DNA of 13,062 bases from Candidatus Nomurabacteria bacterium. GTDB lineage: Bacteria > Patescibacteriota > Minisyncoccia > Phycocordibacterales > SBAW01. Every line of letters starts with the position of its first letter. Positions within the stretch are counted from its first letter, which is position 1. This document shows positions 1 to 5,330 of the stretch, in pieces. The notes below the pieces were generated by a model that saw only the letters and a program-made list of their open reading frames with translations, did no database searches and was not told the origin of the DNA. A program made the translations under genes and the position numbers. The stretch covers positions 1-13,062 of the forward strand of contig CALREG010000016.1 of NCBI GenBank assembly GCA_943355135.1. The letters run 5' to 3'.

Positions 1-34
1 CCGCTAGTACCCGTACGCTTATATACACAACAGC

Positions 35-532
35 CTACGGCTTGGCAACGCGCCAGGTGCCGCCGAGACCCTCGCCACTAACATCACCTGGTTTGGTGTC
101 GCTGGCGTAGTAGTAGAGCGGTGAGCCATTGTAGGTTACTTGCAAACTGCCGTCGGCCCGAGTGATGGTGCCGACTTTGCCAGTGAGACCAGCGGGCAGG
201 TTGATGTCGTTAGCCGATGCAACCGTGTAAGGTGGCCAGGCAGCCTCGCAGGCTCCCGTGCAGCTCGAAGTGGTGGTGGTGTCGGTCGACTTGGTGTAGA
301 GCGTCATACCATTGTAACCGCTGAGATAGGAGCCGAGTGTCGCGCTGGTGTTTTGACCCAAAATAAGGTTTTGTCCAACAGGCGTACCATCGCCTTGTGC
401 GGTTGGTTGTGTGGCTTGTGTGTCATATGCGGGGGCACTCGGCGCCTGCGCCGTGCCGCTGTACCAATAAAATCCGCCGCCAACCACGACCACCGCAAGA
501 ACCGCCACTATCAAAAGTGTTATTTTATTCAT
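35..532 (-). CDS. Membrane-anchored secreted repeat protein, PF03640-like
   Basis: 165 aa. Residues 5-24 form a hydrophobic signal-anchor, followed by a Ser/Thr/Ala/Pro-rich linker (about 26-60) and an extracytoplasmic domain. The domain has the hallmarks of the COG4315 / PF03640 family: a Y79-centred segment leading to C91-x3-C95 and then W99-P-P, and a second aromatic repeat Y140-Y-Y-x2-D145 ending near G158-T-W160. The biochemical role of the family is not established; members are envelope proteins often described as lipoproteins, but no lipobox Cys is visible here, so a transmembrane anchor is more likely. The two Cys could form a disulfide or bind a ligand. The only possible ATG lies 7 nt downstream of an extended -10, with no Shine-Dalgarno sequence. 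It is separated from the upstream GDSL gene by a terminator, so it is probably its own transcription unit. Family call is good; function unknown. Confidence 0.82.
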   Translation of the reverse strand: MNKITLLIVAVLAVVVVGGGFYWYSGTAQAPSAPAYDTQATQPTAQGDGTPVGQNLILGQNTSATLGSYLSGYNGMTLYTKSTDTTTTSSCTGACEAAWPPYTVASANDINLPAGLTGKVGTITRADGSLQVTYNGSPLYYYASDTKPGDVSGEGLGGTWRVAKP

Positions 533-539
533 ATAGGAA

Positions 540-548
540 AGGATACCA
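540..548 (-). promoter_or_regulatory. Extended -10 promoter element for the PF03640-like gene
   Basis: On the minus strand this reads TGG-TATCCT, a TGn-extended -10, with its 3' end exactly 7 nt before the ATG at 532. Transcription would start at or within a nucleotide of the A of ATG, giving a leaderless mRNA. The same TGnTAnnnT-N7-ATG layout recurs at three other genes in the window. No recognisable -35; the upstream position is taken by the terminator U-tract. Confidence 0.6.
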
Positions 549-552
549 TACC

Positions 553-598
553 AAAAAACACCCCTCGCAAGGCAGCTCTGGGGAGAACTAACGAGGGG
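553..598 (-). terminator. Rho-independent terminator after the GDSL esterase gene
   Basis: On the minus strand, CCCCTCG (598-592) pairs perfectly with CGAGGGG (567-561) around a 24-nt loop, followed by TG and six T (558-553). It starts 11 nt after the TAA of the esterase gene. The loop is long for a textbook terminator, but the GC stem plus T-run in the right direction supports the call. The T-run runs straight into the promoter of the next gene. Confidence 0.7.
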
Positions 599-609
599 CT
601 TTGTGCGTT

Positions 610-1224
610 TTATTGCAGCAATTTTTTGAGTACTGGCGCGATGCGCGCGGCGATTATTGCATAGCCCGCGTCGTTGGGGTGCACTTGGTCGGACATATAC
701 TGCTTCTCGCCCAACAAGCCATCGAGTACATCAGGGACATAGGCGGTGTGGTAGGTGTCGGCCAGTTTTTGAAACTCCTCGTCGAAGTGATCATTCAATA
801 GCCCACCGCGCACGCCGAGCAGAATTACTACCGCTCCCCTGCTCTGGATATCTGCAATAATCTTGGCCAAGTTGGCAAACGTCTCTTCTTGCGGCACGCG
901 CTTGAGGTAGTCGTTGCCACCGAGCAAGAGCAACACCACTTGCGGTTTGTATTTGTCGAGCTCATTGATGCGTGCGAGCCCTTGCGCGGTGGTATCGCCC
1001 GGGACGCCGAGGTTTATTATTGGCCGACCTATTGCTTGTGAGAGCAGGGGGACAAAACTTTTGCCCTCGCTCGCTCCTTGCCCATACACCAGCGAGTCGC
1101 CAAAGGCGATGACATCAGTCCCCGCCGAAGGGTAGTTTTTGATAGGTGCAGTAGGCAGCAAAAAATACGCGCCTATTGCTACAACGACAAAGAGTGTCCC
1201 TAAGACCAGCGCGCTTCTCCCCAT
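610..1224 (-). CDS. Membrane-anchored GDSL/SGNH esterase, TesA-like
   Basis: 204 aa. N-terminal hydrophobic anchor (about 5-23), then an SGNH hydrolase domain with every block present: block I F41-G-D-S44 with nucleophile S44; block II G76 in PGDTT followed by QGLARI, very like Escherichia coli TesA; block III G-G-N104-D; block V D179-Q-V-H182-P. S44-D179-H182 would be the catalytic triad, G76 and N104 the oxyanion hole. It should hydrolyse an ester or thioester (lysophospholipid, acyl or acetyl group) on the outer face of the membrane; the substrate cannot be read from sequence. The ATG lies 2 nt after the TAA of the DUF5652-type gene and has no Shine-Dalgarno sequence, so translation is probably coupled to that gene. 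A terminator follows. Confidence 0.9.
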   Translation of the reverse strand: MGRSALVLGTLFVVVAIGAYFLLPTAPIKNYPSAGTDVIAFGDSLVYGQGASEGKSFVPLLSQAIGRPIINLGVPGDTTAQGLARINELDKYKPQVVLLLLGGNDYLKRVPQEETFANLAKIIADIQSRGAVVILLGVRGGLLNDHFDEEFQKLADTYHTAYVPDVLDGLLGEKQYMSDQVHPNDAGYAIIAARIAPVLKKLLQ

Positions 1225-1226
1225 GG

Positions 1227-1541
1227 TTAGGAGTGGTGGCCGTGAGAGTTGTGGCTAAAGAGATTTTTAAACTTGAGCTTGGCAACACCGAAGAGGTAGA
1301 TTATTTCCAAAATACCGAGTGTGTTGACCACGAGCAAAATGAGGAACCACCAGTACTGCCCGCGGCGAGCCGCGTGCCAGAGTGCCAAACCCTTCCACGT
1401 AATGGCCCACAAGAGCGCCACGATGATAAACGGCGCGGCCAGCGCAAGGGCTATCAGCATCCATCCTTCGGGACCAAACGAACCCATGTGCCCCATAGGA
1501 CCCCACGCTTGATAATTGTCGTTCCAGTTATGCATATACAT
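1227..1541 (-). CDS. DUF5652-type two-span membrane protein with His/Met-rich tails
   Basis: 104 aa. Two membrane segments (about 28-48 and 65-86) surround a W-K-G-L-A-L-W-x-A-A-R-R core (49-60) followed by W-W-F and N-T-L-G-I-L-E-I (73-80), the pattern I associate with DUF5652, a short domain common in CPR bacteria and of unknown function. Both ends are rich in possible metal ligands: M1, M3, H4, M16, H18, M19 and M28 at the front and H97, H100, H102, H103 at the back. Metal binding is inference only. The first ATG is taken because an extended -10 ends exactly 7 nt upstream; a second ATG two codons in is possible. The esterase gene follows after 2 nt, so the pair is likely an operon. The esterase and this protein may act together at the membrane. 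Confidence 0.75.
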   Translation of the reverse strand: MYMHNWNDNYQAWGPMGHMGSFGPEGWMLIALALAAPFIIVALLWAITWKGLALWHAARRGQYWWFLILLVVNTLGILEIIYLFGVAKLKFKNLFSHNSHGHHS

Positions 1542-1548
1542 ACTTGTA

Positions 1549-1557
1549 ATGGTAGCA
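1549..1557 (-). promoter_or_regulatory. Extended -10 promoter element for the DUF5652-type gene
   Basis: Minus strand TGC-TACCAT, ending 7 nt before the ATG at 1541. Same geometry as the elements at 540-548, 2011-2019 and 2928-2936. It overlaps the 3' arm of the hairpin at 1551-1578. No clear -35. Confidence 0.55.
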
Positions 1558-1578
1558 AATGGCAGAATTTGCGCTACC
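1551..1578 (-). other. Imperfect hairpin between the four-span protein and DUF5652-type genes
   Basis: On the minus strand GGTAGCGCAAAT pairs with ATTTGCTACC around TCTGCC, with a 2-nt bulge in the 5' arm. It begins 5 nt after the TAA at 1584, but no T-run follows, so it is at best a weak terminator. Its 3' arm contains most of the extended -10 of the next gene, so structure or protein binding here could affect that promoter. Confidence 0.45.
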
Positions 1579-1583
1579 CTTCT

Positions 1584-2003
1584 TTATTGCCCCGACGACT
1601 GACTGGCCGAGGAAGCGTAGAGCTTCCAGAGGTACGAAGCGACAATGATGGCCGCGATGATTGCAGAAAGACTAAAGACATAGTCGACAACGAGGAACGC
1701 TGTATAGTTGTCTGTACCAACGATACGACTAAGCCAGCCGTAGGGCAGCCTAAAAATCAGAACCCATGCCGCAGAAATAAATACCACCCACTCCCTCGTA
1801 CTACGGCCGCGTAAAATATTGGGCAAAGAAACAAGGTACGAAACGCCCGCGCCAAACGCTAAAGACTTTATAACCTGCAGCACGGTAAAGAACACCATTT
1901 GCAGCGGAGTGGCCGGTGCAGGAGCGCCGAGTGACTGACTCACCAAAAATGCACCTGCCGCAGCAACGGCAGTGACTACAATGAGTACAATCTTTTTTGG
2001 CAT
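1584..2003 (-). CDS. Four-span membrane protein of unknown function
   Basis: 139 aa, strongly hydrophobic, with likely membrane segments near 4-22, 36-60, 71-88 and 102-124. The loop between the second and third spans is basic (R65, R67, R70), which places it in the cytoplasm by the positive-inside rule. The C-terminal tail is Ser/Gln-rich. I recognise no catalytic motif and no named family. It has its own leaderless-type promoter: an extended -10 ends 7 nt before the ATG. It sits 20 nt downstream of the matrixin protease gene with no terminator visible between them, so read-through from that gene is also possible. The ORF is convincing because of its length, promoter and tight packing; no function can be assigned. 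Confidence 0.8.
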   Translation of the reverse strand: MPKKIVLIVVTAVAAAGAFLVSQSLGAPAPATPLQMVFFTVLQVIKSLAFGAGVSYLVSLPNILRGRSTREWVVFISAAWVLIFRLPYGWLSRIVGTDNYTAFLVVDYVFSLSAIIAAIIVASYLWKLYASSASQSSGQ

Positions 2004-2010
2004 ATATCTA

Positions 2011-2019
2011 ATAATAGCA
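2011..2019 (-). promoter_or_regulatory. Extended -10 promoter element for the four-span protein gene
   Basis: Minus strand TGC-TATTAT, the closest to consensus (TGnTATAAT) of the four elements of this type. It ends exactly 7 nt before the ATG at 2003 and begins 4 nt after the TAA of the protease gene, so essentially the whole 20-nt spacer is promoter. Predicts a leaderless transcript. Confidence 0.65.
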
Positions 2020-2023
2020 GAGG

Positions 2024-2920
2024 TTATATCCTGCAGGTGGCCCGCAGGTCGGCGAGGTCTTCCTTCGTCGGCGTAGTGTTCTCGCTCTGGTTGAGCTCGT
2101 ACATGATGGACTCGGGGTTAGTGTTGTGGTCGAGCCCGAGTGAGTGCCCCAGTTCGTGTGCCAGCACGCGCACCAGCTTGTCGGTATCGCTGTACTCGTA
2201 GATGTCTATCTTGGCCCCGAAGGCGTTCGCCGTGTAGAGTCCTTCTTCAAACTCCCTGCCAGCGCTTTTGTTGATGGTGTCTACGGTGGCGTTTACCCCT
2301 TCGGCGAGCTTATTGTACTGGGCGCTGAGCGTGTTGACCTCGCCAGCTTGCGCATTGAGCGCGAGTCGTTTGCTCTCGAGCGCCGCCGCCTCGGCCTCCA
2401 AGGCCGCTTTTTGCGATTGTAGAGCGGCATACTCTCCTTGCGGAGCACCGCCGCGTGCGTTCCAGTAGGCCACTACTTTGTTGTAGGCGGCGAGCGAGTC
2501 TGCATAGTGCACTTGTGCAGCAGCGTACCCTGCTTTGGCCTGCACGTAGCGCGTCTGAGCGGCGTTGTAGGCAGCTTTGACCGAGTCGGCGGTGCCTGAG
2601 GTTTGGTCTATCTTTTCTTTCAGTACATTATTTTTCTGCGTGGTGGCTTGACGCGAGTCGTACACCAAGTTGATGGGGAGCGAGCCGCCCTTTTGATACT
2701 CAAACAAGTTTGTGCCCGCCGCGTCCTCCCACCCCTTGGCGGCTTTGTTGAGCACCTCGAGCAGTTGTGCTTCTGATAGTTTAAAGCGCGGGTCGAGCGC
2801 ACCCGCAGTGTAGCGGATAGGCAGGTGGCATGGCGTGCGTACATACAAATAGTAGCCGCCCGCGCCAACAAGCAACCCTAGCAGGAGCAAGTGCCGCACC
2901 ACCGCAAATACTTTTGCCAT
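2024..2920 (-). CDS. Membrane-anchored matrixin-type zinc protease with coiled-coil insertion
   Basis: 298 aa. Signal-anchor at about 7-27, then a metzincin domain split in two. Residues 33-93 look like the N-terminal half of a matrixin domain (P34-I-R-Y, a W64-E-x-A helix end, and the edge-strand run L85-V-Y-D-S-R-Q). The C-terminal half carries the zinc motif H255-E-L-G-H259-S-L-G-L-D-H265, with E256 as catalytic base, and the Met-turn S-I-M273-Y. Between them lies about 120 residues rich in Ala, Gln, Glu, Lys and Leu (95-220), probably a long helical hairpin or coiled coil. C31 and C296 could form a disulfide. It should cut proteins or peptides outside the cell; the coiled coil may bind substrate or partner. 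Own extended -10, ATG 7 nt downstream; a terminator separates it from the DoxX gene. Confidence 0.88.
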   Translation of the reverse strand: MAKVFAVVRHLLLLGLLVGAGGYYLYVRTPCHLPIRYTAGALDPRFKLSEAQLLEVLNKAAKGWEDAAGTNLFEYQKGGSLPINLVYDSRQATTQKNNVLKEKIDQTSGTADSVKAAYNAAQTRYVQAKAGYAAAQVHYADSLAAYNKVVAYWNARGGAPQGEYAALQSQKAALEAEAAALESKRLALNAQAGEVNTLSAQYNKLAEGVNATVDTINKSAGREFEEGLYTANAFGAKIDIYEYSDTDKLVRVLAHELGHSLGLDHNTNPESIMYELNQSENTTPTKEDLADLRATCRI

Positions 2921-2927
2921 TACCTAT

Positions 2928-2936
2928 AGCATACCA
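2928..2936 (-). promoter_or_regulatory. Extended -10 promoter element for the matrixin protease gene
   Basis: Minus strand TGG-TATGCT, ending 7 nt before the ATG at 2920. Its first base is also the last base of the preceding terminator stem, so terminator and promoter are fused. The run TTTTGGTATG is shared with the promoter region at 540-555. Confidence 0.6.
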
Positions 2937-2966
2937 AAACCGCCGTGCTTGAGGCGCGGCGGTTTT
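2936..2966 (-). terminator. Strong terminator hairpin after the DoxX gene
   Basis: A 13-bp stem with a 5-nt loop (2949-2953): AAAACCGCCGTGC at 2936-2948 pairs with 2954-2966, with a single G-T wobble. The flanking A4/T4 makes it look like a terminator on both strands. In the direction of the genes it starts 20 nt after the TAA of the DoxX gene; the T-run is only four, which is short. Confidence 0.75.
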
Positions 2967-2986
2967 GTACAAATGTTGAGTAGCAA

Positions 2987-3376
2987 TTAGTCGCGCTCCA
3001 TACTGTAGAGAGCGAGGCGTCCGCCACCCACCATAAAGATAGCGAAGCAGGAAGCTGCGAGCATCAGCTCGAGCTCGTAGGAGCCGCGTGGGATGTTGAC
3101 CAGCACGAGCGCCACGACCATTTGAATGCCCAGCAAAAGACCTGCCAAGCGCGGAGCTATGCCCAAAATAAGCATGAGGCCGCCGACTACCTCGAGCACC
3201 GCCACAAAGGTGGCTGCTCCAGCCGGAAGGCCGAGACCATGGAAGAAGTTCTCTGCGCCCGCAAGCGAGTTGAGCTTCATCCAACCATGATTAAGAAAAA
3301 CGAGACCTGCTGCCACGCGGATGAGGAGCATACCCCATGCCTTGTGATACTTAAACTGCGTTACTTTATGGATCAT
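2987..3376 (-). CDS. DoxX family membrane protein
   Basis: 129 aa with four likely membrane segments (about 15-32, 52-72, 75-95, 103-118). Family features: R20-V-A-A-G-L-V-F followed by H30-G-W-x-K-L, then G-L-G-L-P (47-51) and L61-E-V-V-G-G-L-x-L-I-L-G (61-72) with basic residues after it. DoxX proteins are small membrane subunits linked in other bacteria and archaea to quinone or thiol redox complexes; the exact reaction is not settled for most members. This is the second DoxX-type protein in the window (the other is at 4051-4425). The ATG is 15 nt downstream of a plausible -10 (TATTAAT, 3392-3398), so unlike its neighbours it may have a short leader of around 8 nt. The gene ends in a strong terminator and is probably monocistronic. 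Confidence 0.87.
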   Translation of the reverse strand: MIHKVTQFKYHKAWGMLLIRVAAGLVFLNHGWMKLNSLAGAENFFHGLGLPAGAATFVAVLEVVGGLMLILGIAPRLAGLLLGIQMVVALVLVNIPRGSYELELMLAASCFAIFMVGGGRLALYSMERD

Positions 3377-3391
3377 ATATGACCAATAACT

Positions 3392-3411
3392 ATTAATACT
3401 GCCTTAGGCAG
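3392..3411 (-). promoter_or_regulatory. Probable -10 with abutting small palindrome, upstream of DoxX
   Basis: On the minus strand the palindrome CTGCC-TAA-GGCAG (3411-3399) is followed directly by TATTAAT (3398-3392), an AT-rich -10 candidate 15 nt before the ATG at 3376. There is no TG extension and no obvious -35. The palindrome is too short and lacks a T-run to be a convincing terminator; an operator is an alternative reading. Confidence 0.35.
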
Positions 3412-3431
3412 GCTTGGCTTTAGTATAAACC

Positions 3432-4058
3432 CTATTTTAGCTGCAAGCTGCGGCGGATACCGTCAAATGCGGCAAGTAGTGCTGTGCGGTCAAACTCGCG
3501 GACCACTCCTGCAGGGAAGTTGCTGATGTTGGCAGAGTGGATAAAGTAGCGCACTGCTGTACAAGGATTGGATGTTGTAAGCGCGTACACCGTCTCTTCG
3601 TAGAAGTTGCCCGCTCCCGCGCTACTGGTGGTCGCGAGCGAGTAGTCTACTCCCCCCTCGGTGATACTTGAGGCGGTGACATTTGCGGGGATAAATATAT
3701 CGGCGGTGCAACGCTTGGCATTGGGGAGTTGCTCGATGCGCACGCCCGTGTCGGAGGCGGAAAGGTTGGTGCCGGTTGCCACCTCGGAAGCAATAGTCAT
3801 CGAGACACCGTGGATAAGCTTTTTAGGACCAAATTGGTCGTACGCATAGTCGGTGTTGAGTGTATAGCCGGACGGAAATTGCACCTCATAGGTGCTGGTA
3901 GCAAAGCCCTGGCCTGTAAGCACTTCATTGGGCACCACCACAACCGGCGCGGGCTTAGGCGCAAAAAGATTTATAAGCTGTGTGCGATATACAATCCCAA
4001 CACCTACCACAATGAGAACAAGTACGAACAATATAGATGCGATAGTTCCTTTAGACAT
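3432..4058 (-). CDS. Membrane-anchored secreted protein of unknown function
   Basis: 208 aa. One hydrophobic anchor (about 8-24), a Pro/Val-rich linker (33-43), then a globular extracytoplasmic domain of about 160 residues. The domain opens with a strand-like F-P-S-G-Y (61-65), has two Cys (C117, C166) that could form a disulfide, and ends with V186-R-E-F-D-R-T and an amphipathic helix containing F198-D-G-I-R-R-S-L. I do not recognise a named family; the strand content and closing helix are reminiscent of small periplasmic PsbP/DcrB-like folds, but that is a guess. The start overlaps the end of the DoxX-like gene by 8 nt, inside an A8 tract, and has no Shine-Dalgarno sequence, so translation should be coupled. 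It is the last gene of the cupredoxin unit. Confidence 0.8.
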   Translation of the reverse strand: MSKGTIASILFVLVLIVVGVGIVYRTQLINLFAPKPAPVVVVPNEVLTGQGFATSTYEVQFPSGYTLNTDYAYDQFGPKKLIHGVSMTIASEVATGTNLSASDTGVRIEQLPNAKRCTADIFIPANVTASSITEGGVDYSLATTSSAGAGNFYEETVYALTTSNPCTAVRYFIHSANISNFPAGVVREFDRTALLAAFDGIRRSLQLK

Positions 4059-4425
4059 TTTTTTTGAGCGGCATATTCATCAGCGCGAGCGCAAAGGTCA
4101 GGCACGCTATCGAGACATCGCGGAAGAGGACATCAAACTGAAACAGGTTGAAGACCACTATCCCCAAGAGCATGGCGGTTGCGGCGAGCGCGGGGAGGAA
4201 TATTTTGTAGCCCGAAAGGAGCCACAGGCCGATGATAATTTCTACTACGCCAAAAGCGTGGAGGAGCACCATGTCCGGCACGTAGCCTTGCAAGAAGCTC
4301 GGGAAATAGCCAAACCACGTGTATGGGTCGCCGAAGAAGGCCGAGAGCGGTGGATACAGGAACGCGAGCGCCGCTCCTACGCGAAGTACGAGGTACGCGG
4401 TGCGTGCTTGGTGTGTGATAGGCAT
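4051..4425 (-). CDS. DoxX-like four-span membrane protein (start moved inward)
   Basis: 124 aa from the ATG at 4425: L14-R-V-G-A-A-L-A-F, then L54-L-H-A-F-G-V-V-E-I-I-I-G-L-W-L-L and G72-Y-K, with four membrane segments (about 11-29, 52-70, 75-95, 103-117). The E62-x3-G-L pattern after an aromatic loop is typical of DoxX/DoxD-like proteins. A longer reading would begin at TTG 4443 and overlap the cupredoxin stop; the ATG is preferred because it lies 4 nt after that stop and makes a normal N-terminus. A TACAAT at 4437-4432 lies 6 nt before the ATG and could be an internal promoter, but it also encodes the end of the cupredoxin, so coupling is equally likely. It is sandwiched between two extracytoplasmic anchored proteins, suggesting one membrane complex. 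Redox function is inferred from the family, not seen. Confidence 0.78.
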   Translation of the reverse strand: MPITHQARTAYLVLRVGAALAFLYPPLSAFFGDPYTWFGYFPSFLQGYVPDMVLLHAFGVVEIIIGLWLLSGYKIFLPALAATAMLLGIVVFNLFQFDVLFRDVSIACLTFALALMNMPLKKNV

Positions 4426-4429
4426 GTCG

Positions 4430-5056
4430 CTATTGTACAACAATCATACCCCCCAGCTGGGCGGCGGCGTGATTGTGATAGTCGAACGAACCTGTCTTGC
4501 CAAACGTAAAGCTGTATGAGGAGCCGGTGCCGCACTGGTCGAAAGGCTTTGCGCCACTGTAGCCTGAGGCGCAGTGGGTGGAGCGGCTGCTGCTGTCGTA
4601 ACCCTCGTGACCAGGATGTTCGTCGGAAGCTACCCACATATTGCTGGCACCTTGGGCAACAAAGTTGACCGTGTCGCCCTTTTTGATAGTGATAGTCGAG
4701 GGGCTGAAGGAGTCGCCGTTGTAGGTGACGGTTACGGTTTTTGCCGCAGGTGCTGCAGGTGTTGCGGGCGCTGCGGGAGTAGTAGCTGCAGGGGTTGTTA
4801 CGGTAGGAGTTGTGGCCGTTACACCCGCTGACGCAGACGCTCCGGCGCCAGAAGTGGTGTTGGTATTTGTATTCGAAGCAGAAGCAGTGGTGTCAGTAGT
4901 AGGAGCAGAATTGGTATCTGTTGTAGTGGGCTCGGTGGTCGTTGTGGTGTCAGTAACTACTGGAGTTACAGCAGTTTGGCTCGAGGTGTACCACCACGCG
5001 CCTCCTGCAATAACAACGACGACTGCGGCTACGGCTACCCAACCAGTTGATGTCAT
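4430..5056 (-). CDS. Membrane-anchored cupredoxin with long Thr/Ala-rich linker
   Basis: 208 aa. Anchor at about 6-22, then some 80 residues of Thr, Ala, Pro, Ser, Asn and Val (27-106), a flexible stalk like those that carry domains through a cell wall. The cupredoxin domain (107-208) begins with T-V-T-V and has S116-F-S-P-S-T-I-T-I-K-K-G-D (116-128), a plastocyanin-type opening, and ends with G190-S-F-D-Y-H-N-H (189-196) and G202-G-M204-I-V-V. Possible copper ligands are H147, H150, H161, H194, H196 and M204. The Cys that normally sits just after the Tyr in the ligand loop is replaced by His (Y193-H194-N-H196); C162 and C175 lie elsewhere and may form a disulfide. First gene of a unit with a DoxX-like protein and a secreted protein. 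Electron transfer or copper binding outside the cell is the likely role. Confidence 0.85.
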   Translation of the reverse strand: MTSTGWVAVAAVVVVIAGGAWWYTSSQTAVTPVVTDTTTTTEPTTTDTNSAPTTDTTASASNTNTNTTSGAGASASAGVTATTPTVTTPAATTPAAPATPAAPAAKTVTVTYNGDSFSPSTITIKKGDTVNFVAQGASNMWVASDEHPGHEGYDSSSRSTHCASGYSGAKPFDQCGTGSSYSFTFGKTGSFDYHNHAAAQLGGMIVVQ

Positions 5057-5062
5057 AAATAT

Positions 5063-5070
5063 AAATTACA
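5063..5070 (-). promoter_or_regulatory. Possible -10 for the cupredoxin unit
   Basis: Minus strand TG-TAATTT, 6 nt before the ATG at 5056. The TG is directly adjacent rather than one base away, so it fits the extended -10 less well than others in the window. The AT-rich run offers alternative hexamers shifted by one or two bases. Supported mainly by position, between a hairpin and an ATG without a Shine-Dalgarno sequence. Confidence 0.35.
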
Positions 5071-5074
5071 TTAA

Positions 5075-5092
5075 CCTCTAATTTCTTAGAGG
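5075..5092 (-). other. Perfect hairpin with GAAA loop between zinc-ribbon and cupredoxin genes
   Basis: On the minus strand CCTCTAA-GAAA-TTAGAGG: a 7-bp perfect stem closed by a GNRA-type tetraloop. No T-run follows. It lies 35 nt after the TAG at 5127 and 4 nt before the putative -10 of the cupredoxin gene. Together with a weaker 5-bp hairpin at 5107-5120 it may end the helicase unit or act as a binding site. Weak terminator or operator are both possible. Confidence 0.45.
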
Positions 5093-5126
5093 CTAGTATA
5101 GCACAGTGCCTTTGTAGGCAAGGAGG

Positions 5127-5330
5127 CTACTTTTTGTGGCCAAACATGCAGCGCAAACAGACCGCTTGCCCCGGGCGGGTCTTGATATAGCGGTTGCCGC
5201 ACGCACAAAGCAGGACCTGGGTTTTGCCCGGTTTGACGATCCAGTGGCCGTCTTGCTGAAACTGCTTAGGCGGCCCTTTGAGCTTAGGGACATGGATGGG
5301 CTTTTTAGTTGTGGAATTGTTGTTTGCCAT
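5127..5330 (-). CDS. Small basic zinc-ribbon protein downstream of the helicase
   Basis: 67 aa. A Lys/Pro-rich N-terminal tail (9-24) precedes a compact zinc ribbon with ligands C42-x-C44 and C58-x2-C61 (13 residues between the pairs). R47, Y48, K50, R52 in the loop and H65-K-K at the end make it basic. I do not recognise it as a named ribosomal protein; zinc-ribbon and charge suggest RNA or ribosome binding, inferred also from its position 5 nt downstream of the DEAD-box helicase TAA. The start has no Shine-Dalgarno sequence and no extended -10 in the usual place, so coupling to helicase translation is likely. A longer reading in another frame exists here but lacks the Cys pairs in phase. 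Real gene: likely; function: open. Confidence 0.75.
   Translation of the reverse strand: MANNNSTTKKPIHVPKLKGPPKQFQQDGHWIVKPGKTQVLLCACGNRYIKTRPGQAVCLRCMFGHKK

Noticed and set aside
1..34. A TATA-rich stretch on the minus strand that could be a promoter for a gene beyond the left edge
   Set aside because: No start codon or gene is visible within the 34 nt, so nothing can be assigned.
1176..1814. 212-codon open frame on the plus strand
   Set aside because: It runs antisense across three minus-strand genes and a promoter region, with low-complexity, highly charged sequence of shadow type.
4426..4443. TTG start at 4443 for the DoxX-like protein
   Set aside because: It would overlap the cupredoxin stop and add six residues; the ATG at 4425 lies 4 nt after that stop and fits the family start.
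3892..4509. 205-codon open frame on the plus strand
   Set aside because: Antisense to the cupredoxin, DoxX-like and 208-aa genes and crosses their boundaries; no domain.
4740..4970. Repetitive GT/GC-rich stretch as a tandem repeat or CRISPR-like array
   Set aside because: It is the coding sequence of the Thr/Ala-rich linker of the cupredoxin; there is no fixed repeat unit or spacer.
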